Part shown: piece after piece, positions 23,891 through 34,797 of the stretch | How positions within the stretch are numbered: the stretch's first letter is position 1 | How the letters are laid out: every line of letters starts with the position of its first letter | Source: Hyaloperonospora brassicae | Lineage: Eukaryota; Oomycota; Peronosporomycetes; Peronosporales; Peronosporaceae | DNA length: 64,000 nt | NCBI GenBank assembly: GCA_947650285.1 | Contig: CANTFL010001476.1 | Location: 1-64,000 of the forward strand | Direction of reading: 5' to 3' | Made by a program: the position numbers and the translations under genes | The notes under the pieces: generated by a model | Told to the model about the DNA's origin: nothing | The model's input: only the letters and a program-made list of their open reading frames with translations | The model's database searches: none

Positions 23891-24879
23891 AAATCGTGTT
23901 GGGTTTAGTGGAGGTTCATAAACACATCATCAAGTTTATGCACCCCGCTCCTCCAAATTCACGTCAAGAAGATGATTTGATTCCAATTGATATAATATCT
24001 TGGCATTCGATGCAATAATAAATTATGCAACAATCTAAGCATTATATCCCAATTTTGGGCACACCCACGATATTTGGATATCTCTACAATCTTAGAGATA
24101 ACGAAGACGATTTACGTACTCGCGATACTATTGGAGAAAAGGCCACGTAAATTTGACACGCGATTAAAAAGGCAATCTTACCAAACCTGGTTTCGACTTA
24201 ATGATCACAGTACACGCAGTGTAGGCATCGTAATAAATTTACTGGTAATCTACTTCATTAAGATTAGGCTATCAAATTTACTAGTCAGAAGCGACATCAA
24301 TTTGCATTACGGAGAGGATGATTTGAAATCTTGACAGCTTAGAAGCTAAATCGATCCACAAGTCTCGCATTTAATAAATTGATCAAGTTGGGATATAGAC
24401 ACCGCAAGAATAAATCAATCAAGGTCTGACGGAGCAAGCTGCGCAAAGGATTAACTACCAAAGTGCATGGATCAATCTGGATACCTACAATCAGGCACGT
24501 CTAATAAGCTGTTAGAAAGCAAGATCAGGCAAAGTCAAGCACGTAAATCATGGAACGAGCTTTTATCGACAAAATTAAGCGTCGCTGTGTTGGTATAAGT
24601 CCATACCCAGATATCGGGGGCGAAGATTTACGTAGAAGATCTACAATTTATAATACGCAAACCGCTAGCGAGAACGACATCTTCTTTGGTGATGGCAAAA
24701 TTTTTCCAGACATCAAAGTTAAATGGTATTTAAGGCGAAAAAGTATAATAAGTACACACGGTAGAATTATACTCGTCGTTAGTAGGTAGGTAGGCATGCG
24801 TGCATTGGGGAGCGGACGATCGGGTCAGCAAATTTTAAGGTTTGACTTCTCCACAACGGTTAGTCAGGTCGTCAAAAAA

Positions 24880-25330
24880 GTTCGTATCGGATCTGACCGG
24901 GGTGCAAAATTACCACACTCAGCTAGAGTGAAAAGACTATGGTTCGACAGATCGTCCTGATCATTCGACAGTTGCTGATCCGAGACCCGAATACTTAACG
25001 CGAAATCGCCCCAGATGTCTAATGTTGCACGGAACTCTTACTACCCGTGGATCGACCCTGTTTGTTGACTGCCATTGAGTTGAGCAGAAGACGCTCGCTG
25101 CTGGGGAGATAAGTTCGCCGCGAATCGTCCTATGTGTTCTTAAGTCTCCAGATCTGATACGCGAATGCTGTTGAGAAAAGGATTATCCTGCCCCGTCCTT
25201 TCCAGGTGTTCGGCTGCTGCCGCGCCAATTGTCCCTTTTCTCCTTCAGCATTTACTCTCGTGAATCGGAAGCTGGAAAGTTGGGGGCATCTTTCTTAGGA
25301 CCGGCTGTAAGATGGCTCAATCTTACTAGC
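24880..25330. other. GC-richer block, possibly degenerate coding sequence
   Basis: This block is richer in GC than its flanks. On the minus strand it has a stretch of about 60 codons with coding-like residue use interrupted by two adjacent stops. I do not recognise a domain. It could be a retroelement gag remnant or chance. Confidence 0.15.
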
Positions 25331-25651
25331 TAACTGGTAATTCTTTGTACCAGTGCCAGGATGTGCGCTGTTAGAACTACACGTACACTATATGTACAGA
25401 GAAAGTCAAAAATCTGAGCTACTTTTACTATGCATAAAAGAATGGTTTAACTATTAATAATACAGACAGGCCCTTTAGATGAATTTACCTCATTTACTTT
25501 CAATATAGCATACTACAAAATAGAATTTAAGGATTCTCACTCACCGCACATTGCGTGCGTGTAGCAGCAATTGGTGACTTGTTCGTTTAATGTCATGGCT
25601 TATATCAACAAATTGTTAAGCAACGGCGAATAGTATCTGTATCGACGCTAA

Positions 25652-27167
25652 TGTGGTGAAGACATGATCACAAATTCCTTGTGACCACCCCGACTCTCCA
25701 CTGGCGCCCGGACGTCCGACTAACGGAAGGAGTACCCCGATTCCGTGCTCTGTGTCTTCTTGCTCACCTTGTGTACCCGTCGGTGGGGCGGGTTGCGCTC
25801 TTCTTGGTGAACTTGAGCTGAAGTAGAACTTGACCGTCTTAGGGACCGGTGTTGATCGGGTGGAAATGCTTCACCCGGTCAAACGTAGGTGCGGATCGAG
25901 TGAAAATTCTTAGCTTGATCGCAAGTACACTTGGGCGCTCTCCCAGAGTCGCCTTTGCCAGGGGTGATGCTTGATACGCGAGTCTTCTGACCACTTGAGC
26001 CGTCTCGAGATATTGAATCTGAACCGTTGGATTTTCTGCGTATTATTGCATCTGTGGAGGTCTGAGAATTGACTTTCCGCCTGTTCAAACAATCCAAGGG
26101 CGAAGTCCGCTGAGACGTGGGTGATTCTCGATTCAACGGGAGGCCAAAGATCCTGCCCGGGAGAAGCCGACGCGTGTCTTTCGTTGCAAATTCAATCCTG
26201 TTTAATGTCAACCAACCAAATCTAAAACCTATGACTTAGCCTATCGGTTCGCTAGGTCAACTGTTGTACACCACCTGTATATGTAATTCACCTCTTGCAT
26301 CATGTGGTCCACAGCAGACACTCCGTATTAGATCGCTCCATAGTGGATCGCTACAAAGTGGATTGCTCCATAGTGGATCGCGAGGTAGTAAATCGCGGTA
26401 TGTGATCCAAACCCGGTATGTGATCCACCTCGATCCGCTCCATAGTGGATCGCTCCAAAGTGGATTGATCCATAGTGGATCGCGGTGCTGCTGATCGCTA
26501 GGTAGTGGAATGCGGTATGTGATCCACACCCAGTATGTGAGCCACCTCGATCCGCTCCATTGTGGATCGCTCCATAGTGGATTGCTCCATAGTGGATCGC
26601 GTTGCTGCGGATCGCTAGGTAGTGGAACGCGGTATGTGATCCACATCAATTATGTTTATCACCTCGAACATATGTCCACACCGATCATATCTCCCGTGGA
26701 TCGCTCCATAGCGGATCGCGTTGCGGTGGATATCGGTATGTGATCACCACCAATTATTGGATCCACACCGGTCAGCAGTACTCACCCAGGATAGATCGTG
26801 GTCGATCGGTTGCATCTTCGATCGGGCATCCGAGGTCGGATCGCCGTCACGTCCGAAACTTCGCATCTTGATTATCTTGACTATCCCCTCCTTCAGCTTG
26901 CTTCCATATTTACCTCTCTTACGCTGCCGTTAGCGGTCCAGTACATCAGTTGATGTTCACCCTTGAGTGATCCGGTCCTTGTAATTTAGTGATACAAGCC
27001 CTTGATCGCCGGTCGCGCTTGGCCAATTATCGATCCTCGACTATACTCCTTCTTGGTCGTTAGTATATTAATCCAACTAAATTCAACAGTCGTTTTCTGT
27101 CACTCAGCTGTCTGATCCCATACTGCGTCCCAACGCCACGGTTAAATCTCGTGATCACTTTACTACA
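25652..27167 (-). mobile_element. 3' LTR of element D
   Basis: It starts TGTAGTAAAG (27,167, minus strand), directly after a G-rich polypurine tract, and ends TTCACCACA at 25,652 (1,516 bp). It is followed by sequence that is neither a primer-binding site nor gag, as expected for a 3' LTR. Its interior shares blocks with the LTRs at 257-1,310 and 58,947-60,374, including a block conserved in all the LTRs near 25,765-25,805. It carries a 15-bp tandem repeat. Confidence 0.85.
26320..26740. repeat. 15-bp GGATCG-type tandem repeats inside the LTR
   Basis: Units of the form GGATCGCTCCATAGT recur in imperfect runs of three or four, separated by longer GTATGTGATCCA-containing blocks; the whole block is itself repeated about three times. 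The position is upstream of the conserved 3' part of the LTR, as expected of U3 enhancer-like repeats. That role is inferred. Confidence 0.7.
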
Positions 27168-27180
27168 ATCGCCCCCTGCA
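27168..27180 (-). other. Polypurine tract of element D
   Basis: On the minus strand TGCAGGGGGCGAT lies immediately before the LTR start TGTAG. The same motif precedes the LTR start of element E. Position and purine content fit the plus-strand primer of an LTR retrotransposon. Confidence 0.65.
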
Positions 27181-28094
27181 CCGTTAGTCGACAAACGATG
27201 TCGACCTAGCTGTGCATCCTCTTGCATATTGGCCTCTATTGACTTTCAGATATCCTCAGTACTGCAATTTGGTTGGTCATGCCTCATCGGATCGGTACCC
27301 ACAATCTTCATTATTGTGTGGACGCCATAGGTGTTTTTGTTGCTCGTCGATCGTCAGTGTTGAGCAATTTTTGGAGCTTTTCATCTTCAGTGTGAATCGC
27401 GTCTGGCTGATGGTTTGACAGGTCTTGTATCCTACAATCCTCGACTATGATCCCGTCTGGATGATCGGTGGTATGTCTAAAAACCCGACCAGCCTCATTA
27501 GGATTATTTTCCTTGATGGCCTTCGACTAGCAATTTTTTTCTTGAAATGATGTACATTTGACCGTTCTCCTCACTGGTTTCGATAAAATACATACCCGCC
27601 AGTAAATTCTTCTCTTCTTCCTTTCAAAATGGCGCCGGTTGTCATCGCCGCAAATATTTTGGCCTTTTTGGATCATCTTTGTTCCTTACGATCCTCGACC
27701 GTGATCGCGTCTGGCTGATGGATGGACCGTTTATGAATCAGATCAGCTACCTCGTAATAGGCATCCTAGATTGCAATGGTCTCTACAACACCGATCACTT
27801 CACTTGATCTATCACGCGCTCAAAAGCCGTAAATTATTTCTCTTTCGGTATAGGTCAACAAAGCTACCTCCATTTAGTAAAGATCTTTCATTGTTTTTCT
27901 TATCCGTCGATCGTCACATAAATTCATCCCCTTTGTCTTTTCATACAAATCCACTACGATCGGGATTAAACACCCTGAATCATCACACATTACTTCTCCC
28001 CCAGTACTTCCTCTGCAACCTCATTACAGGCCGATTCCGATTCGGCACCTCGGCTATTCATCCACCGCTGTTTTGTGTGACTGAATGAATACGA
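27181..28094. other. 3' region of element D, antisense ORF missing
   Basis: From about 27,900 to 28,094 the sequence aligns with the post-pol region of F (62,770-62,960). Further left no trace of the antisense ORF found in C, E and F is seen. Only short open frames remain. I infer that D has lost that ORF by deletion or recombination, or belongs to a subfamily without it. Confidence 0.5.
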
Positions 28095-29930
28095 AATAAT
28101 TCTTGCTGACCCGATCGCGATCGAATTCTTGCAGCAAGGCTCCAAGGTTTAAGTCAAACTTATCTATTCAAGTCGGATGGACCGATTACTTCCATTGCAT
28201 CATATATTGGAGCTGCATTTTGCCAAAACGGGTTCGTCTGCCTGATCGCACATCCAGTATCGTCTCGACTCCGAATTCATCTTCATCTAATGTGCTCCCC
28301 AGCTATCTTCCGGCAGCAGGGCTTCGTCAAAATCGAAGCGATCCGTCTCTACAGCGTTCAACAAGTGTTTTGGCCGATCCGGGAAGATTTTTACCCGCTT
28401 CAGCTTGGATATATGTACCAATGGAAAAAATCCATACGATGTATTAGAGATCTCCAACCGTACTGCGTGTGTCCCACAAAGTTCCCTAACCCGGAATATT
28501 CCATGCCACATATGTGCCAGCTTTGCTGATCGGGCATATCCTTCTTTCATTCGATCCAAATTGAGTCGTACTTGCGATCCAAACTCGATCTCATGTGATC
28601 CTTACTCAGTATTGCGTCGATCGGCCCGGTCCTCGATCGCGGTACGTTGTCGATCGTAAACGACATCTCTCGCTCGTTGATACTGACGCTGTATACGATA
28701 TCGCCATCTTCGCGGTTCTCGATACCGTCGTTTGGTGCTACCCAAAGGCAAAGTCGCTTCCAATGTCGATCGTGGGTCCCAACCGGGGTTCAGGTAGAAC
28801 GGAGTATCTCCTCGCACACGATCATGTGCCGTATTGATGGCTAACGTTAATCTCTTGGCGTCCTCGTCCCAATCCTTCTGATTCGTATCCGTGACGTCCA
28901 TTTCCAAAGCCCTCTTCAGAATTTGCACCATTCTTTCTGCTGTCCCATTCGCTTGGGGTCGATGCGCCATAGTTGCACGCTGTTTCTGTCCCGCGATCCG
29001 ATTGAACGCTCGGTAGAAACCGGACATGAATCTTGGCTCTCGATCATGGCGGATCGCTTCACTGGCCCCGAATCTCCGAAACACACACTCCTCGAAACTC
29101 TCAGCGATCGTTTGTGTAGTTCTGGAGGAACTGGCCTTGTCGATTACATACCCTGAGAACAGATCCACCCACAACGACTACTCGGTGTTTACTTTAAAAG
29201 ATCGCGGTAGTGACGTTATGTGATCCATCGCGATTATTTGAAACGGGTACGTGGCTTGGACATTCCCGGGGAATTCGCCGCGAAGAGCAGGTTTTCCTTT
29301 TCCCGTCGTACAATCAATACATTCTCCTACGTAACTCCGGACACTCCGATAGAGTCTTCTTCAGTGAAAGTTATACCGGATTCGTTGATATGTTCTGCCT
29401 ATACCTTGGTGTCCGCCCTCCATTTTTATGGTAATAATGTAAGAAGTCTTGCTGCAGTAGTTCCGGTATCACCAAGCGAACCAACTACACCCGATTATCC
29501 GGATCTTCCGTTATACGAGGGAAGAAAAACAATAATCCGCTCTCGTCTACCTCATATTCGGACGCGATCCGAGCACATGGTTTCGCTTCTTCAATACTCA
29601 ACTTCGTTATGTCCCCGATCAGGAATTCCTTCAGGTTGGCGATCCAACTCTCTTCTTCCTGTGCTTTCTTGATTCTCTCGATTCTGACCTGCCGAACAAA
29701 TTCCTCTTGCAGTACTTCACGCGATCGCCGTCGTCTTACGGCTGGCCTCGTGACGGCGGCTATTCTCACGACCTGATCGAGACTTTTGGGTGTCAACAAC
29801 TCGTTCAACCGGTTCAATGAACGTATACTCTGAAGATATTGTTCGGATAAAGCGATCGAGCCTTGCTCTTGTTGCAAAGCCTTACTTGCCAATCGATCAG
29901 CACTCTGATTATAGTCCCTCTTCATTGGAA
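28095..29930 (-). pseudogene. Element D integrase with chromodomain-like tail
   Basis: Integrase inserts the retroelement cDNA. The DDE core is open at 28,602-29,174: D in WVDLF, D in IRHDREP, and E in NGTAERM with 35 residues between the last two (D-35-E). The upstream N-terminal zinc domain and RNase H linker (29,485-29,925) are joined through stops and frameshifts. The C-terminal part (28,287-28,559) keeps the KLAHMWHG...VRELCG and VHISKLKRV blocks. A chromodomain-like tail with two stops follows to about 28,095. The copy is near-identical to E from 28,480 rightward but clearly diverged to the left of that point. Confidence 0.85.
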
Positions 29931-30059
29931 ATAATTCACGGATCAGTCAGAATCGGAGTTCGGAGTCCTCCATAGCCTTATGGCGTAGCAACTGCAATCC
30001 GAGCGCCTTACAATCGATTTCTCCGCGCATCTGCCCGATCACTAAGTTAGAATCGCCAC

Positions 30060-31190
30060 AAATGATGATACGCCCCAGCGTTTAATCAGCCAAGAGATCG
30101 AAACCTAGTACCAATCCACGGTATCCAGCCTCGTTCACAATCAAGTCCGTCTCATATTCGGCTGCGACATTCACGATCCTCCACTCTGGGAGCTTCCATA
30201 CTATTGCGCTATATGCCCCGCCTTTTCGTTTGGTCCGGGCCTCTCCATCGAAACTGACCACCAAAAGACTTTCACCCTTCTCCATCGTTGGTAGATGCAT
30301 ACTTATAGTATGTTTCGGCTGTTTCTGAGGGGCGACCGCGATCAACATCTCATCAACTTCTTCGCGCGGGGTAATGCTGGCGGCGAGTGTACCCAGGATT
30401 TCATCTTCTCCCTTTCCCCACTTCTTGATCTCTAGCGTTCAATTCGATAACAACGCCGCCCATCTACCAAGCCTCCCATTCAGGCCTGAAGATTGTGCCA
30501 GCCAGGCCAACGTCGAATGACGCGTGAGCACCTTGATTGCTCGTGAAACCAACATAGTGTAGCCGATATACAGGATTCGCAGCAGAGCTAAACCTCTTTT
30601 TCCACCACTCCATAGTAAATCTCGTTGGGTTTTAGCGTTCGGCTAATGAACTTTACAGGCCATTATGTTTCACCGTTTTCTTGTAGAAAAGCTGTAGACG
30701 CTGTCAATTTACTAGCATTGACCTCGATCACTAAAGGAAGATCCGGATCTAACTGTTCTAGAATCGGAGTTTTAGCGATCTTATTATTTTGACATGGTGA
30801 GCGAAAGCATCGCTTTTTCCCATCGACTTATGTACTTGCAGGTAGGATCGTCCCCAGCAACACCGGAAAATGTTGAATCGCCCCCTGTAACACTGTTACG
30901 GTTCAAATCGACCCTTGCAGCACCGGAAAAATTTGTATCGCTCCCTGTAGCACCGTTACGGTTCGGAACGTGATCATCACGACACTTCCTGTCGTCAGCT
31001 CTCTTTCCATTCTGTGTTGCCGATGTCGCCTCGTCCATACGTCGGATCTCGTGAAAGTCGGCTTCGCGTTGTTTGTAGAGCACTGATGCATATATTGCAA
31101 AGTCTTCAATGAATCGGCTATAATAATGCAAACTTCCCAGGAACGCCTGCATCTACCGCAGCTTTCGAGGAAATAGGATTTTAACCAGCG
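30060..31190 (-). pseudogene. Element D RT connection and RNase H region
   Basis: It begins with the LGSLHYYSRFIEDFA block of Gypsy polymerases (31,152 leftward). A 30-bp in-frame minisatellite follows, then a frameshifted connection domain and an RNase H open from 30,348 to 30,082. Visible RNase H residues are D in SFDGEA and E in VNEAGY. The next acidic residue (CGDSN) lies after an in-frame TAA. RNase H degrades the RNA template during reverse transcription. Stops and shifts make it non-functional as it stands. Confidence 0.75.
30838..30957 (-). repeat. 30-bp in-frame minisatellite in pol (D copy)
   Basis: Four 30-bp units, equivalent to 53,405-53,524 in E, encode a Gly/Ser/Asn-rich 10-residue repeat just after the ADFHEIR block. 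Confidence 0.8.
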
Positions 31191-31239
31191 ATCCGAGATT
31201 GTTTAGGGGGGGGGCTTCTAATCCAGCGATCGATACTTG

Positions 31240-32400
31240 ATGACCGAGATAATTCACCTTGCGTCGTCCCTAAAAACGTTTGGTCAGACTGATCGACAAA
31301 TTCCACTTAGATATCCTTTTACTATTTCACATAGAGCAGTCCACGATGTAGCTGGAATCAATATGTCATCAATGTACGATCTTCGACCTAGCACAGAAGG
31401 TGTCTGACTGGTGCCTGGATCTCCCTCTGTGAACACATCTATCCGTTTAGACGATTCATAGAGAAGGCTCTGGATCAGCACCGATTTTCATATAGCCATG
31501 CAATGCATTGTCGATCAGGCGTTGGTAAATCTGCATAGCATTCTTCAACCCAAACGGCATCCGTAGTCACTCAAACGAGCAAGACGGCGTAATGATTGCG
31601 AAAATGCTCCTTGCTCGTTCCGTCATCTCCACCACCTAAACCCGCTCGCCATGTCCAGTGAACAATGCCACATCGCTTTGTCCATGTCTTGTAAAAGCTC
31701 GCTGATCAATGGAATTGGATATACCATCAGCCTTGTTAGCTAATTTACCCGTCGATAATCGATACACAATCGAATGTCCTCGCCATTCTTCTTGATGATA
31801 ATGACGATCGGCGAGGCCCATGGTAATATGGAAGGTCGACTAATCTTGACTGATAGCAGTAATTTAATTAAATCCGCTAGTTTTTCGCGAAATTTGGGCG
31901 CTACTGGCCGTACAATCTATGCGATCGGGCTCGCTCCACCCACGTCACTATCGAATTTCGTCCCTCGTGTGGCAGGAGGGAGTGCGTTCCCTTTCCCAAT
32001 AAGAAGGTGCTTGCTTCTCCAGATCAGTTGTCTCAATCGTTATTGGTCATCAATCAGCGTTACGTCTGGATCGCCTACCTGAATATCGTCAATCTTAAAT
32101 GCGGCAGTAGGCTAACAATGTCAGGCAATACCGCCATGTGCTGATCCACATCATCGGCGTACAACTCACCACTTTCATGACGATAGGTAGAGACATCCGG
32201 CTCCCCCGCGATTCGATCATCCTCCGGACATGGCTCTTCATCGATCTTTACATCCGGTAAAGGTCCGGCCTCTTTCTTGGACTGATCGCCTACTCCGTCG
32301 TCCGTCGCTTGTTCTTGAATCATGTTAACCACAGGCAGTACGCTTGTTGATCGATGATCCACTTGTATGTCAACAATCACGTCTTGCGATCCGTCATGCG
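31240..32400 (-). pseudogene. Element D reverse transcriptase
   Basis: The RT catalytic box YIDD is at 31,365-31,376, followed by DILIPATSW. Motif A (WHCSLDMASG) and the motif B region (PFGLKNA) can be read upstream but in shifting frames. The acidic linker between protease and RT is open at 32,075-32,380. Several stops sit where relatives have Gln or Arg. Family: Ty3/Gypsy RT, oomycete type. Near-identical to 51,960-53,120 in E. Confidence 0.8.
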
Positions 32401-32649
32401 ATCGATTATATTCTTGTCCTTATTCGTATCACCTCCTTCCATCATACCCTCTAAAACTCGATCGCTTCCGCCCTTTCCTTGATCGTGCTAGCTACACATG
32501 GTAGTGGCTACACACGTGGAACAACTTTCTCGTCTCGGATCAGGACGTCCGTTGATTCATTATTCTCTTTTTGTCGACTTAAAATCTCCTTCGGCATGGG
32601 GTATGGTGGGTGATCCACAACCGGACCAGCGTATTCGGGCGGCAGTTCT

Positions 32650-33170
32650 TCCTCTATTTCTGTCGTTTCTTCAAATGATAAAGTCTGCCAATCGTTGTAC
32701 CATCAGATAGATCCAGACGTATACCTGCGGTTACCATGAAATCCATACCCAGGATTACCTCTTGACCGACTTGATCACCAACCCACACATCAAAATAGTA
32801 TACCATCGATCCATTTAGGGTGATCTTGATCTTGGTGCGTCCTTCGGTCATGTACGTGTTTTCACCTATCCCCACACACTCTTGTTTTTAATTCTCGTCG
32901 ATGACACATCCTACCTTACGCGCAAAGGCGGTGTCCACGATCGAGATCTCAGCTCCTGCGTTAAGTAGCATTGTGGCCTTTTCGTTGTTAATCTTTCCAA
33001 CCACTCTAGATTGCTTGAACCATATTCCTAGTGTATGGTATTTCCTATATCCCCTTGACTCGCCCGGCGCTAAGGCAAGTTCTATCTTGGTGGGCGATCG
33101 GGCGTACTCATCATGTCTTCTAGCACTCGAAATGGAACGCAGACACTCTATAGAATTAAAGTATTAGTTG
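32650..33170 (-). pseudogene. Element D retropepsin-like protease, catalytic Asp replaced
   Basis: The protease should cleave the polyprotein and act as a dimer through one D-[ST]-G per subunit. Here the motif reads N-A-G-A (Asn codon at 32,960-32,962), so the catalytic Asp is lost. The flap region and the second hydrophobic-G motif (EVILGMDFMV) are kept. A stop separates the two halves; relatives have Gln there. Confidence 0.75.
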
Positions 33171-33248
33171 GATCATCCTGCTGATCACCTCTTCCATCGA
33201 TCAACTTCCTCTCCACATATGCATATATGCAGATCCCAGAACGCTCGG

Positions 33249-33549
33249 CTAGTACTGGTTTCCAACCTGGAGAGCGTCGTAATTCAGCATTTTCTCGTAT
33301 TGTTCCGGCAACAGCCCTGCATGCTTAGTAGGAACATACCACTGGCGGAATATGTTATAAAACTGTTCCATCGGGCATTTTTCTTCGTCGTGAATGTTCT
33401 CGCATACGGAACACACGTAGTAGCACTTGTCCGCAGGATGGTCTTTACGTCCGCACTTCTGACACGTCAGTCGCTTCCAACATCTGCGATCGTAAAGCCT
33501 CTTCGACCCACAATGCGTACGCACAGTTTGAGGCTTCCCATGATCGTAG
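33249..33549 (-). pseudogene. Element D gag nucleocapsid with CCHC zinc knuckle
   Basis: The motif CQKCGRKDHPADKC is a canonical CX2CX4HX4C knuckle that binds retroelement RNA. A second Cys-rich segment (CYYVCSVC) follows. The region is separated from the rest of gag by the solo LTR at 33,554-34,793 and has no start of its own. Confidence 0.85.
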
Positions 33550-33553
33550 TGCC

Positions 33554-34793
33554 GGTGGTAAAGCGACTATGTAGATTCGCTATAGAGGAACTGATCGCAT
33601 TCCCGTATGTCCGAGCCGGTTAACGGTTGGCGGCCCGGTCCCACATCTGATCAGATTGCGTCCATTGTACAGTCAGACTAAAATGGATATCAGATCGGGC
33701 AGGTTGGACCCTGCGATCATAGATCGAGGTATGAGGCGGAAGGTAACGTTGGCGATCAGTCGATCAAGAAAGGAACCTCGATCAGCAAGACAATCACGAT
33801 CAACAAGGCGATCACGATAAGGAAGCAATCGAGATCGTGATCAGGGGTCAGATATGTGATCGCGATCGCGATCAGGGATCAATAGGTGATCGCAATCGAG
33901 TTGATGTGGAGCACACCATATGATCCGCGATCAGCAAGGCGATCGCGATCACGAAGCGATCGAGATCGGGATCAGTGATCAGATAGGTGATCGCGATCGC
34001 GATCAGGGATCAATAGGTGATCGCGATCAGGAACCGATCGAGGTTTTGATCAGTGATCAGATAGGTGGTCGCGATCAGACAAGCATATCAGGTGCGGGCC
34101 ACGAAAGTACAAGATCGCTACCGTCTAGAGAGAGCGACATGTGGCAAACGATGTCCAAGACATGGGGATAGGGATAGGGTTGTTGGGTTTGATTGGTTAA
34201 CATTAAACAGAGTTTAATTTGCTTCAAAGTACACGTGTCGACTTCTCCTCCGGGTAGATCATTCGCCACCCGACGTCAAGGAAAGTTTCACATACTTTAA
34301 TCAAGTGATATCCCTGGATTGTTTGGCCAGGGATCAAGATCTCTCAAACAACACCCCAAATGCGACTGGACGCAGGAAACCCTTTGTGGTTGAGGACCCA
34401 AGATCTCGAGACGGCTCAAGCGGTCAGAAGTCTCGCAAACCAAGGTCTACGTTTGGACAAGGAGATCAGTTACAGATCAGGGTGACTCATATCGAGCACC
34501 CCACAAGCATACAAGTGATCGCGTGACGAATTCCACGTGATCACACCAACCCCGATCGTGGTGTGAAGATTTCCACATCGTGATCGAACCTCAACCCCAT
34601 TGCAAACACGGTCAAGTTTTCCATTGACACGAGTCCACCTGGAAGAGTGCAACCCGCCCCACCGACGGGTACACAAGGTGAGGAAGGCAATCAAGAACAA
34701 GGAATCGGAGTACCCCCTCCGTTCGTCGATCGTCAGGGCGCCAGTGGAAGATTGGGATCGACTCCTCAAACTAGCGATCACCACTCCACCACA
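33554..34793 (+). mobile_element. Solo LTR inserted in D gag, 4-bp target duplication
   Basis: This 1,240-bp LTR ends CCACCACA and starts GGTGGTAAAG, which is the family start TGTGGTAAAG with the first base changed. It is flanked on both sides by TGCC (33,550-33,553 and 34,794-34,797), a clean target-site duplication. It sits antisense within the gag of D. No internal element sequence is present, so it is a solo LTR, presumably from LTR-LTR recombination of a full insertion. Confidence 0.9.
33700..34090. repeat. Dense GATCGCGATC palindrome array in the LTR
   Basis: GATC, CGATCG and GATCGCGATC recur every 6-20 bp. Two larger blocks of roughly 130 bp repeat with small changes. The same array occurs in the LTRs at 37,620-37,960 and 50,280-50,620 in the opposite orientation. 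It lies in the 5' half of the LTR, where U3 would be. A role as enhancer or protein-binding array is inferred only. Confidence 0.8.
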
Positions 34794-34797
34794 TGCC

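Larger units (their letters stand above)
21044..25651. other. AT-rich region with old retroelement scraps, no intact gene
   Basis: No long coding frame or RNA gene is seen. Short open frames at 23,650-23,892 and 24,550-24,789 (plus) lack domains, and the first overlaps an LTR relic. Two diverged LTR fragments and one slightly GC-richer block are listed separately. Confidence 0.5.

Noticed and set aside
24550..24789. 79-codon open frame in the AT-rich region
   Set aside because: The length is within chance expectation and nothing is recognisable in the product.
26264..26649. Repetitive open frames in the D LTR encoding SGSLQSGLLHSGS-like and WSNPLWSDP-like peptides
   Set aside because: They are by-products of the 15-bp tandem repeat, which has no stop in some frames; LTR position and absence from other LTR copies argue against a protein.
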